Part shown: positions 1 through 6,481 of the stretch, piece after piece
Layout of the letters: the number at the start of each line of letters is the position of its first letter
Position numbering within the stretch: position 1 is the stretch's first letter
Assembly: GCA_916710115.1 (NCBI GenBank)
Contig: CAKAOY010000049.1
Location: forward strand, 1 to 8,151
DNA: 8,151 nt
Reading direction: 5' to 3'
Source: an uncultured Bergeyella sp.
Lineage (GTDB): Bacteria > Bacteroidota > Bacteroidia > Flavobacteriales > Weeksellaceae
Made by a program: the position numbers and the translations under genes
Notes under the pieces: generated by a model
What the model saw: the letters and a program-made list of their open reading frames with translations, nothing else
Database searches by the model: none
What the model was told of the DNA's origin: nothing

Positions 1-1
1 A

Positions 2-745
2 GCTTATGTGAATTCAAAAGTGAAGGATTGTCAAGAAGTGGGGTTTACATCTTCTACGATAAAATTCCCAAGTACCGTTTCCGAACAAGAACTTTTGGAG
101 AAAATAGATGAACTAAATAAATCTAAGGCAGTGGATGGTTTTATCGTGCAATTGCCATTACCTAAGCAAATTGACCAAGAAAAAATCATTAATGCCATAG
201 ACCCAAGAAAGGATGTAGATGGATTCCATCCAGAGAATTTTGGGAAAATGGCTTTGGAGATGGATACTTTTCTTCCAGCGACGCCTTTCGGTATCTTAAC
301 TCTCTTGGAACGATACAATATTGAGACAAAAGGAAAACATTGCGTGATTATAGGTAGAAGCCGTATCGTAGGAAAACCAATGAGTATCTTGATGGGAAGA
401 AAAGATTTCCCAGGTAACTCTACTGTTACACTCGTGCATTCCTATACCGAAAATATAGAGGAATATACTCAGAAGGCAGATATTGTGATTACCGCACTTG
501 GCGTACCTAATTTTTTGAAAGGTAGTATGATAAAAGATGGTGCTGTGATTATTGATGTGGGGATTACTCGTGTTGATGATGACTCCGAAAAAGGCTACTA
601 TCTCGCTGGCGATGTAGATTTTGCTTCTTGTGAAAGTAAGGCATCTGCAATTACTCCTGTACCTGGTGGAGTGGGACCTATGACAAGAGCTATGCTGATG
701 AAAAATACAATCATAGCCTATAAAACATCTGTATATAACGACTAA
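2..745 (+). CDS. folD: FolD, bifunctional methylenetetrahydrofolate dehydrogenase/cyclohydrolase (5'-truncated)
   Basis: Cytosolic enzyme of one-carbon metabolism that interconverts 5,10-methylene-THF, 5,10-methenyl-THF and 10-formyl-THF using NADP. The gene is cut by the left window edge: the first complete codon is at base 2 and 247 residues are visible of a protein usually about 290 long. The GTG at 8-10 is an internal valine, not a start, because the frame continues upstream as AYVNSK. That segment holds the family's YxxxK motif (Tyr codon 5-7, catalytic Lys codon 17-19). Further family motifs follow in order: VQLPLP, KDVDGFHPENFG, PATPFG, the Rossmann segment VIIGRSRIVGKP, and the C-terminal PVPGGVGPMTRAML. 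The short insert GRKDFPGNSTV before the LVHSYT strand is, from memory, typical of Bacteroidota FolD. The reading frame is intact to its TAA and is followed by a stem-loop terminator. Identification is secure; only the N-terminus is missing. Confidence 0.96.
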   Translation, partial: AYVNSKVKDCQEVGFTSSTIKFPSTVSEQELLEKIDELNKSKAVDGFIVQLPLPKQIDQEKIINAIDPRKDVDGFHPENFGKMALEMDTFLPATPFGILTLLERYNIETKGKHCVIIGRSRIVGKPMSILMGRKDFPGNSTVTLVHSYTENIEEYTQKADIVITALGVPNFLKGSMIKDGAVIIDVGITRVDDDSEKGYYLAGDVDFASCESKASAITPVPGGVGPMTRAMLMKNTIIAYKTSVYND

Positions 746-800
746 TGAACGAAATTTGATGCCAAGTATAAAAACATCTTATTTCCATAATAATAATTCG

Positions 801-832
801 CATTAAGGGTGATTTTTCACTCTTAATGTTTT
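801..832 (+). terminator. Rho-independent-type terminator after folD
   Basis: The arms CATTAAGGGTGA (801-812) and TCACTCTTAATG (817-828) pair over 12 positions with a single G-T wobble and a TTTT loop, followed by TTTT at 829-832. It lies 55 bases after the folD stop and 24 bases before the queE start. It would end the folD transcript and imply that queE is transcribed largely on its own or by readthrough. The T-run is short, so termination may be partial. The stem is almost symmetric and could also act on the minus strand, but no minus-strand gene ends here. Confidence 0.75.
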
Positions 833-856
833 AAGATATGTGGTAAAAATAAAACT

Positions 857-1480
857 ATGAAGCAAGAAATTTTAATGAAAGAAGGAAAACTACTTCCCGT
901 AATGGAACACTTTTATACGATACAAGGCGAAGGCTTCCACGCTGGGCGAGCGGCATATTTTATCCGTTTGGCTGGGTGTGATGTCGGTTGCCATTGGTGT
1001 GATGTGAAAGAAAGTTGGGATGCCGATATTCATCCTCTGATGGATATGAAAGCTTTGGCAAAAACTGCCTCTGAATATTGCAAATTGGTGATTATCACGG
1101 GGGGAGAACCACTTATGTGGAATTTAGATGTGCTGACGGAAGCATTAAAAGACAATGGTTGTAGGATTCATATTGAGACTTCGGGGGCTCACCCTCTTAG
1201 TGGGCATCTAGATTGGATAACTCTTTCTCCAAAAAAAACGAAATTGCCTCTACCTGAAGTTTATGAGAAAGCAAACGAACTAAAAATGGTGATATTCAAT
1301 AATCACGATTTTAAATTTGCAGAACAACAAGCCGAAAAAGTCTCTAATGATTGCTTACTATATCTACAAACAGAATGGAGCAGGAGAGAGCAAAATTATC
1401 CAAAAATAATAGAATTTATATTAAATAACCCACAGTGGAGATACTCGGTGCAAACTCATAAATATCTGGATATTAGATGA
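857..1480 (+). CDS. queE: QueE, 7-carboxy-7-deazaguanine synthase (radical SAM)
   Basis: Radical-SAM enzyme that rearranges 6-carboxy-5,6,7,8-tetrahydropterin to 7-carboxy-7-deazaguanine, the ring-contraction step on the way to preQ0 and queuosine in tRNA. The 207-residue protein is of normal length for a compact QueE. It has the substrate-binding TIQGEGFHAGRAAYFIRLAG stretch, the [4Fe-4S] cluster motif CxxxCxxC (Cys41, Cys45, Cys48) inside CDVGCHWCDVKESW, the SAM-binding GGEP at 82-85, then IETSG and a LSPKK segment. I chose the ATG at 857; the ATG at 875 (residue 7) is a possible alternative because conservation only begins near residue 10. No other queuosine genes are visible, so the pathway partners lie elsewhere. 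The gene stands between the folD terminator and a hairpin directly after its own stop. No TAnnTTTG promoter motif is visible in the gap before it, so its promoter is unassigned. Confidence 0.95.
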   Translation: MKQEILMKEGKLLPVMEHFYTIQGEGFHAGRAAYFIRLAGCDVGCHWCDVKESWDADIHPLMDMKALAKTASEYCKLVIITGGEPLMWNLDVLTEALKDNGCRIHIETSGAHPLSGHLDWITLSPKKTKLPLPEVYEKANELKMVIFNNHDFKFAEQQAEKVSNDCLLYLQTEWSRREQNYPKIIEFILNNPQWRYSVQTHKYLDIR

Positions 1481-1490
1481 TTAAAATAAA

Positions 1491-1516
1491 AGGAGATTCA
1501 AAGGAATCTCTTTTTT
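1491..1516. terminator. Bidirectional terminator between convergent queE and ysxC
   Basis: The perfect 7-bp arms GAGATTC (1493-1499) and GAATCTC (1504-1510) enclose an AAAG loop and are followed by TTTTTT at 1511-1516, 13 bases after the queE stop. The outer A-rich and T-rich flanks extend the pairing through two G-T wobbles. Read on the minus strand, the same stem is followed by CTTTTATTTT, so it can also end the ysxC transcript, whose stop lies 23 bases away. Its position between two convergent genes fits a shared terminator. Confidence 0.82.
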
Positions 1517-1538
1517 ATATGAATGTTTTAAGAATGAA

Positions 1539-2159
1539 CTATTTAAATTTTACATTATGTTTTCTTAAATATTTATTAGTATGTTCTATGAAATTCAAGA
1601 TATTTTCGCCTCCTTCTTTCCTTTCCGCAGAAGTGATATATAACTCTGGTAATTCTTCCCAAGTCTCCAATAATTTCTGTTGGTAGGTTTCTACATTTTG
1701 AGTTATAGCATTGGGTTTCAGTTTGTCAGCCTTTGTGAAAATAATAGAGAAGGGAATACCACTTTCGGCACACCATTCCATAAACTCTAAGTCAATTTTT
1801 TGAGGTGTATGGCGGATATCTACGAGGATAAATAGATTTACGAGGTTTTTTCTATTGATAATATAGTTCGTGATGAGTTTTTCAAAATCTTTTCTTTGAG
1901 ATTTAGAAACTTTCGCATATCCGTAGCCAGGTAGGTCGGTGAGGTACCACTCCTCATTCACCAAAAAATGATTGATGAGTTGAGTTTTTCCAGGTGTTTG
2001 AGATGTTTTTGCCAAATCTTTTTTGTTCATCATCGCATTGATGAGGGAGGATTTTCCCACATTAGACCGCCCGATGAAGGCATATTCGGCAATATTTGGC
2101 TCGGGGCATTCTTGCCACTTGCTACTACTTTTTACGAAATTTGCAGATTTAATGAGCAT
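1539..2159 (-). CDS. ysxC: YsxC/EngB (YihA) ribosome-biogenesis GTPase
   Basis: Small TrmE-Era-EngA-YihA-type GTPase required in other bacteria for large (50S) ribosomal subunit assembly and linked to normal division. The 206 residues match the usual family length. All GTP-binding boxes are present: G1 GRSNVGKSS at 30-38, the G2 region TPGKTQ at 55-60, G3 DLPG at 75-78 (continuing GYGYAKV), G4 TKAD at 142-145 and G5 SAE at 177-179. The N-terminal segment FVKSSSKWQECPEPNIAEYAFIGRSN is family-like in its spacing, which supports the ATG at 2159. The gene lies 37 bases downstream of the alpha/beta hydrolase on the same strand with no terminator seen between them, so the two are probably co-transcribed. 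It ends convergently with queE. No missing motif or frameshift is visible. Confidence 0.96.
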   Translation of the reverse strand: MLIKSANFVKSSSKWQECPEPNIAEYAFIGRSNVGKSSLINAMMNKKDLAKTSQTPGKTQLINHFLVNEEWYLTDLPGYGYAKVSKSQRKDFEKLITNYIINRKNLVNLFILVDIRHTPQKIDLEFMEWCAESGIPFSIIFTKADKLKPNAITQNVETYQQKLLETWEELPELYITSAERKEGGENILNFIEHTNKYLRKHNVKFK

Positions 2160-2196
2160 GCTATATTTTCTTATCTAAAGTGAAGAGTTTATTTCT

Positions 2197-2967
2197 CTAA
2201 ATATCAAACTTTTTTAGCCATTGATACAGTATATTGTTGAATTCTTCTGGTTGCTCCATCATTGCGGCATGCCCACACTTATCAATCCAAAATAGGTCAG
2301 AGTTCGGAATATTCTTATTCATCTCCACGGCGATGTCGGGAGGTGTTACATTATCTTGCTTTCCCCAAATGATACAAGTGGGACACTTTATGTTGGGTAG
2401 ATCTTTTAGCATATTGTGTTTGATGGCACTACGGGCAAGCATCACGGTTTTTATACCTTTCATTCTATCATTTACGATACTGAAAACTTCATCTACAAGT
2501 TCATTGGTGGCGACATTTGGGTCGTAGAATACCTCCTGTGTTTTTTTCTTGATGTATTCTTTATCTCCTTTTCTCGGGAAAGAATCACCGAAGGTTCTTT
2601 CATAAAGTCCAGAACTTCCCGTTAATACGAGTTTAGCTACTAAATCAGGTCGGATAGTAGTGAGTATCAGTCCGATATGTCCCCCCATAGAGTTTCCTAC
2701 GATGGTTACAGGTTCCTTGATGTATTCATCTATTAACTTTGCGACATATTTCGCTAAGGCCGTTAGGTTAGTATTGAGTACAGATAAGTCGTATATTGGT
2801 AATTGTGGAACAATCACTCTATAGCCTCTGCTGGAAAAGAATTCCACCATATTATCAAAATTACTGAGCCCCCCCATCAATCCGTGTAGTAAAACGAGTG
2901 GTTTTCCAGTGCCTTCGTCGATGTAGTTGTATGTTTTTACTTTTTTAAAATTGAATTTAAAAATCAT
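2197..2967 (-). CDS. Alpha/beta-hydrolase fold protein
   Basis: Soluble alpha/beta hydrolase of 256 residues with no signal peptide. The oxyanion segment LVLLHGLMGG is at 24-33, the nucleophile elbow GNSMGG at 91-96 has Ser93 as nucleophile, the acid residue is Asp205 in WGKQD, and the catalytic His233 is in KCGHAAMMEQPEEF. This complete Ser-Asp-His triad supports an active esterase, lipase or C-C hydrolase, but the substrate cannot be told from sequence. The frame can be extended eight codons to a TTG at 2991, but that TTG overlaps the best promoter -7 element, so the ATG at 2967 (MIFKFNFKK) is the better start. It is probably the first gene of a two-gene operon with ysxC and diverges from the rsmH-led division operon. 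From memory, a hydrolase at this place beside the mraZ/rsmH operon is common in flavobacteria; its link to cell-wall genes is unproven. Confidence 0.9.
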   Translation of the reverse strand: MIFKFNFKKVKTYNYIDEGTGKPLVLLHGLMGGLSNFDNMVEFFSSRGYRVIVPQLPIYDLSVLNTNLTALAKYVAKLIDEYIKEPVTIVGNSMGGHIGLILTTIRPDLVAKLVLTGSSGLYERTFGDSFPRKGDKEYIKKKTQEVFYDPNVATNELVDEVFSIVNDRMKGIKTVMLARSAIKHNMLKDLPNIKCPTCIIWGKQDNVTPPDIAVEMNKNIPNSDLFWIDKCGHAAMMEQPEEFNNILYQWLKKFDI

Positions 2968-2988
2968 AATTTTCGTGTCCTCGAGACG

Positions 2989-2996
2989 CAAAAATA
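2989..2996 (-). promoter_or_regulatory. Bacteroidota -7 element for the hydrolase-ysxC operon
   Basis: Read on the minus strand, these bases are TATTTTTG, an exact match to the Bacteroidota -7 consensus TAnnTTTG. It ends 21 bases before the ATG at 2967, giving a predicted leader of about 15 bases. No TTG is found at the usual -33 distance, so the call rests on the -7 motif and position. It overlaps the alternative TTG start at 2991-2989 and so argues against that start. Confidence 0.6.
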
Positions 2997-3123
2997 CGAA
3001 TTTTATTTTATTTTATTGGTATATAAAGTGGGTATTTAAGAAATTTTTAATATTAATGAGAGAAAATAATAAATAATTATCCACATTCAAGATGATAAAT
3101 ATTTATTTTGAGGAAAAATTGAT

Positions 3124-3131
3124 TAATTTTG
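3124..3131 (+). promoter_or_regulatory. Candidate distal -7 element for the rsmH division operon
   Basis: TAATTTTG matches TAnnTTTG exactly, 68 bases before the rsmH start. The nearest upstream TTG (3108-3110) is only 13 bases away, shorter than usual for a -33 box, so this is the weaker of the two plus-strand candidates. Its TTTTG could instead serve as the -33 box of the element at 3155. Confidence 0.4.
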
Positions 3132-3154
3132 TGCGTTGTTTTATTTGTAGGTTA

Positions 3155-3162
3155 TAGTTTTG
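3155..3162 (+). promoter_or_regulatory. Candidate proximal -7 element for the rsmH division operon
   Basis: TAGTTTTG matches TAnnTTTG exactly, 37 bases before the rsmH start, giving a leader of about 30 bases. Two upstream TTG triplets could be the -33 box: 3129-3131 (23 bases away) and 3136-3138 (16 bases away). This is the better plus-strand candidate in the divergent region and probably drives rsmH, ftsL, ftsI and murE. Confidence 0.5.
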
Positions 3163-3199
3163 GCTACAAGTGAAAGTTAATCACTAAAAAATAGAAATT

Positions 3200-4117
3200 T
3201 TGAATACAGAAACTAATGATATAGGGTACCATATCCCCGTTTTATTGAGGCAGAGTGTAGATAATTTGGTTATTAATCCAGATGGTGTTTATGTAGATTG
3301 TACATTTGGAGGTGGTGGGCATTCTCGGGAGATTCTTAGTCGATTGTCTGCTAATGGACGCCTTTTTTCTTTTGATCAAGATTTAGATGCATTGAATAAT
3401 AGGATAGATGACCCGAGGTTTACATTAATCAACCAAAATTTTCGTTTTTTGGAGAATTCTTTGCGAATGTTCGGTGTGGAGAAGGTAGATGGTATTTTAG
3501 CTGATTTAGGAGTATCTTCGCATCAGTTTGACGAGGCTGAGAGAGGCTTTTCTATCCGTACTGATGCTCCTTTGGATATGAGAATGAATGTTTTGCAAAC
3601 GCTGAATGCTCAAAAGGTGATTAATGAATACGAGGAAGAACAATTGGCAGATATTTTTTATTATTATGGAGAATTGAGGGAGGCGAGAAAGTTGGCCAAA
3701 GAGATTGTCCATCAGCGAAAAACGAAAAAAATTGATAGTACAGAGGACTTGAAAAGGGTCTTTTCGTTCGTGCCACAACATAAACAAAATAAATTTTTTG
3801 CACAAGTTTTTCAAGCTATTCGTATTGAGGTGAATGAGGAATTAGAAGTGCTGAAAGAGATGCTCACACAAGCATATAGTGTGCTAAAATCCGAAGGACG
3901 ATTGGTTGTGATATCATATCACTCTCTTGAGGATAGATTGGTGAAGAGATTTTTGAAAAATGGAATGTTTGATGGAGAACCCGAACGCGATGTGTATGGG
4001 AATTATCAAAAGTTTTTTGATTTGCCACAATCCAAAGCTATCGTCCCAGATGAGGCTGAAATATCCCAAAATACTCGTGCAAGAAGTGCTAAAATGAGGG
4101 TGGGAATTAAGCTATAA
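3200..4117 (+). CDS. rsmH: RsmH (MraW), 16S rRNA m4C1402 N4-methyltransferase
   Basis: SAM-dependent methyltransferase that makes the N4-methyl modification of C1402 (E. coli numbering) in the 16S rRNA decoding centre; it is a standard early dcw-cluster gene. The 305 residues match the usual family length. Visible motifs are YHIPVLL at 10-16, the SAM-binding loop DCTFGGGGHS at 33-42, the acidic FDQD at 58-61, DLGVSSHQFD at 102-111 followed by RGFS and DMRMN, the central FFAQVFQAIRIEVNEEL, YHSLEDR at 240-246 and the C-terminal NTRARSAKMRV. The start is a TTG at 3200: the frame is closed by a TAA at 3185, no in-frame ATG lies between that stop and the conserved YHIPVLL block, and the nearby ATG at 3216 is out of frame. 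mraZ, normally just upstream, is absent. The next gene starts 21 bases downstream. Confidence 0.96.
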   Translation: MNTETNDIGYHIPVLLRQSVDNLVINPDGVYVDCTFGGGGHSREILSRLSANGRLFSFDQDLDALNNRIDDPRFTLINQNFRFLENSLRMFGVEKVDGILADLGVSSHQFDEAERGFSIRTDAPLDMRMNVLQTLNAQKVINEYEEEQLADIFYYYGELREARKLAKEIVHQRKTKKIDSTEDLKRVFSFVPQHKQNKFFAQVFQAIRIEVNEELEVLKEMLTQAYSVLKSEGRLVVISYHSLEDRLVKRFLKNGMFDGEPERDVYGNYQKFFDLPQSKAIVPDEAEISQNTRARSAKMRVGIKL

Positions 4118-4137
4118 ATCATATTAATGAATAAGTA

Positions 4138-4482
4138 ATGGCGAAAAAAAAGAAGAATACGAAAATATCAGAAGTGCTCGGTGGAGAGTTTTTTGATAGT
4201 AAATCGTTTAAAGAAAATAGATGGCTCATATTTGAGGTTATCATATTTCTAATTTTGACTATTATGGCTAACCATAAGGTGAGTTCCCAGATAGCAACCA
4301 TCAATGACTTGAAAGAGCAAGTGGAAGAATATAAATCTCGTAATGCTTATGCTCAAAGTAAATTGATAAAAGTGAAAATGGAATCTGAACTAGGCAAGGA
4401 AGTTATTAAGGACTCGCTAATCCCTCTTGAAAACCACCCACACAAATTATTAATAAGAATAGATGATGCAAAGAAAAAATAA
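4138..4482 (+). CDS. ftsL: FtsL-like division protein (small bitopic membrane protein)
   Basis: Predicted inner-membrane division protein of 114 residues. It has a basic cytoplasmic head (KKKKNTK at 3-9), one hydrophobic span at about 29-44 (WLIFEVIIFLILTIMA), and a polar periplasmic segment likely to form a coiled coil (about 50-85, rich in K, E, Q and L). This architecture and its place between rsmH and ftsI are what identify it; FtsL proteins share little sequence, and the Bacteroidota version belongs to its own family (FtsL_2-like). In characterised bacteria FtsL works with FtsB and FtsQ to recruit and activate FtsW-FtsI. The gene begins 21 bases after rsmH and its last codons overlap the ftsI start by 20 bases, which points to translational coupling. 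The C-terminal tail is lysine-rich. The role is well supported by context, but the orthology is not proven by sequence motifs. Confidence 0.82.
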   Translation: MAKKKKNTKISEVLGGEFFDSKSFKENRWLIFEVIIFLILTIMANHKVSSQIATINDLKEQVEEYKSRNAYAQSKLIKVKMESELGKEVIKDSLIPLENHPHKLLIRIDDAKKK

Positions 4483-6442
4483 AGAAAGCTCTTCTCCGAA
4501 GATAGGTTCAATGTCTCTTTTTGCGTTCGTTTTGTTTGCTATGCTAGGGGTTTTAGTAAAAATATGTTTTATACAATACTCTGATGCAGAAGATATTAAA
4601 AAGTTGGTAGATAGTAACTATCGTACCAACAAAGTAAAAGCAGCGAGAGGAAACCTCTTTGCCACTGATGGGACAATATTGGCTACTACTGTGATGAGGT
4701 ATGATATCTATGTAGATTTTAAAACGATGAGGGATACTTTATTCAAAAACAATGTAGATGCCCTTGCAGACTCACTCGGAGCGATGTTTAATAAACCCAA
4801 GTCTTATTTCTTGGTGAAACTCAATAAGGAAAGAAGTCGTAAAAATCAATATTATAGGCTCATCACAGGATTAGAATTTGATAAATATGCAAGAATAAGG
4901 TCATTCCCGATTTTTAACAAAGGAAAAAGTAAGGGAGGTTTTATCGTAGAAAGAAAATATCACAGAGAGTTGGCAACAAGTGAAATAGGTGCAGGGACTA
5001 TCGGTGTAGATGACGAGAGGGGGCACTCAGGGCTGGAGGCGGCTTTTTCTAAATATTTGAGAGGAAAAGATGGCTCACGAGAGGAACAAAAAATAAATTC
5101 TAAACAATGGAAACCCATTAATTATTGGAAAACTATCGACCCCGTTGACGGAAATGATGTATATACTACACTAGATTTGAGGATTCAAGATATTGCCAGT
5201 TCAGCCTTAGAGAAGCAACTTGCCCAGTATAAGGCTCATCACGGTAGTGTAATAGTGATAGAAGTTGCCACAGGAAAGGTTCGCGCAATGGTGAATCTCA
5301 CAAAAACCAAAGATGGAAGCTATAAGGATACCTATAACTATGCTCTGAAAGATGCCACCGAGCAGGGCTCTACCTTTAAAGTAGTATCCCTTTTGGCAGG
5401 TATGGATGATGGCTTCATTGATGATAATACCACCGTAGATGTAGAGAATGGAACTTGGGTCTATGGCGGACAGAAAATTAGTGATGGGCATGGTGGCGGG
5501 CTTTACGATATTTCTGATGTATTGGCGAACTCCTCTAATGTGGGGACGGCTAAGCTCATCACGAAATACTATAAAGATAGTCCAAATACCTTCTTGAATC
5601 ATTTGAGACGCTGGAAAATGGCCGAAAAATTAGATTTGGAAGTCTCGGGTGTTGCTAGTCCAAAAATCGTAACTCCTAAAAATAAAAGCTGGAATAGGGC
5701 GACACTTGCTTCTATATCTTATGGGTATTCAACGAATTTTTCTCTTATACAAATGGCTACTTTTTATAATGCTATTGCCAACAAAGGGAAAATGTTAAAA
5801 CCAATATTTATTGATAAAGTCCTCGATAATGGTAAGATAATCTACGAGGCTAAACCACAAGTAATGGTAGATAAAATTGCCTCTGACAAGGCAATAGATA
5901 TGATGACAAGAGCCCTCGTAAAAGCTGTAGAAAAGGGAACTGCGAAAAGTATATTTACTCCAAATCTTAAAATGGCTGGAAAGACAGGTACTGCCAGATT
6001 TGAGTATTGGATACCAGGAACTAGGAAATATCAAGCTTCATTTGCGGGATTCTATCCTGCTGATAAACCGCTATACACCTGTTTGGTAATGATTAATCAA
6101 CCTGATACCTCAATAGGATATTATGGCTCAACTGTTTCAGCACCTGTCTTTAAGGAAATAGCAGGACGAACTTTCCTTAAAATGCCTCAAAATATAGATA
6201 TTAACCCAAATACGAAGCCAGTAGATTTAAAAAAACTTATACCTAAGCAAGAAAAAATATCAGTGAAAAATAATATAATGCCTAATATCATTGGTTCGGT
6301 GGGAGCCTATACTATATCTCAACTTGAAAACGAAGGGTATAGAGTGAAATACGAAGGTGTGGGACGAGTGAAGGAGCAATTCCCAATCCCTGATACCAAA
6401 CTAAAAAAAGGGCAAAGAATTTATTTGGTATTGGATAGATAA
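4463..6442 (+). CDS. ftsI: FtsI-type penicillin-binding protein (class B transpeptidase) with PASTA domain
   Basis: Septal peptidoglycan D,D-transpeptidase, membrane-anchored and acting in the periplasm with FtsW and FtsL. The 659 residues contain a single N-terminal transmembrane anchor at about 17-38, a dimerisation/pedestal domain beginning with RGNLFATDGTILATT and including HSGLEAAFSKYLRG, and a transpeptidase domain with all three active-site motifs: STFK with nucleophile Ser303 and Lys306, SSN at 357-359, and KTGT at 507-510. The last roughly 57 residues, from NNIMPNIIG to the end, form one PASTA-like domain, which proteobacterial FtsI lacks. Two adjacent ATGs at 4463 and 4466 could start translation; both overlap the end of ftsL. 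The gap to murE is 39 bases without an obvious terminator. The placement between ftsL and murE supports FtsI rather than an elongation PBP2. It is the expected target of beta-lactams. Confidence 0.95.
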   Translation: MMQRKNKESSSPKIGSMSLFAFVLFAMLGVLVKICFIQYSDAEDIKKLVDSNYRTNKVKAARGNLFATDGTILATTVMRYDIYVDFKTMRDTLFKNNVDALADSLGAMFNKPKSYFLVKLNKERSRKNQYYRLITGLEFDKYARIRSFPIFNKGKSKGGFIVERKYHRELATSEIGAGTIGVDDERGHSGLEAAFSKYLRGKDGSREEQKINSKQWKPINYWKTIDPVDGNDVYTTLDLRIQDIASSALEKQLAQYKAHHGSVIVIEVATGKVRAMVNLTKTKDGSYKDTYNYALKDATEQGSTFKVVSLLAGMDDGFIDDNTTVDVENGTWVYGGQKISDGHGGGLYDISDVLANSSNVGTAKLITKYYKDSPNTFLNHLRRWKMAEKLDLEVSGVASPKIVTPKNKSWNRATLASISYGYSTNFSLIQMATFYNAIANKGKMLKPIFIDKVLDNGKIIYEAKPQVMVDKIASDKAIDMMTRALVKAVEKGTAKSIFTPNLKMAGKTGTARFEYWIPGTRKYQASFAGFYPADKPLYTCLVMINQPDTSIGYYGSTVSAPVFKEIAGRTFLKMPQNIDINPNTKPVDLKKLIPKQEKISVKNNIMPNIIGSVGAYTISQLENEGYRVKYEGVGRVKEQFPIPDTKLKKGQRIYLVLDR

Positions 6443-6481
6443 AATATAATCGAATAAACTAATAAAATAGAATCCTAAATA

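Noticed and set aside
857..1480. Possible queuosine gene cluster or preQ1 riboswitch around queE
   Set aside because: No other queuosine gene is present, and the short gap before queE is taken up by a simple terminator hairpin without a riboswitch-like layout.
1477..1686. Plus-strand open frame overlapping the queE end and the 3' end of ysxC
   Set aside because: It crosses the terminator hairpin and is antisense to ysxC; the protein has no recognisable features.
2234..2527. Plus-strand open frame of 97 codons opposite the hydrolase gene
   Set aside because: It is antisense to the hydrolase segment carrying Asp205 and His233; no domain is visible.
3047..3056. 10-base palindrome TTAATATTAA in the divergent intergenic region
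   Set aside because: It could be an operator, but palindromes of only A and T are frequent by chance here, and no second copy was seen.
4127..4138. Three-codon minigene (ATG AAT AAG TAA) whose stop overlaps the ftsL ATG
   Set aside because: The TAATG junction could allow re-initiation, but such a short frame is likely by chance in AT-rich spacer, and rsmH already ends 21 bases before ftsL.
5207..5602. Minus-strand open frame of 131 codons inside ftsI
   Set aside because: It lies opposite the FtsI transpeptidase motifs and shows no family resemblance; a shadow of the real gene.
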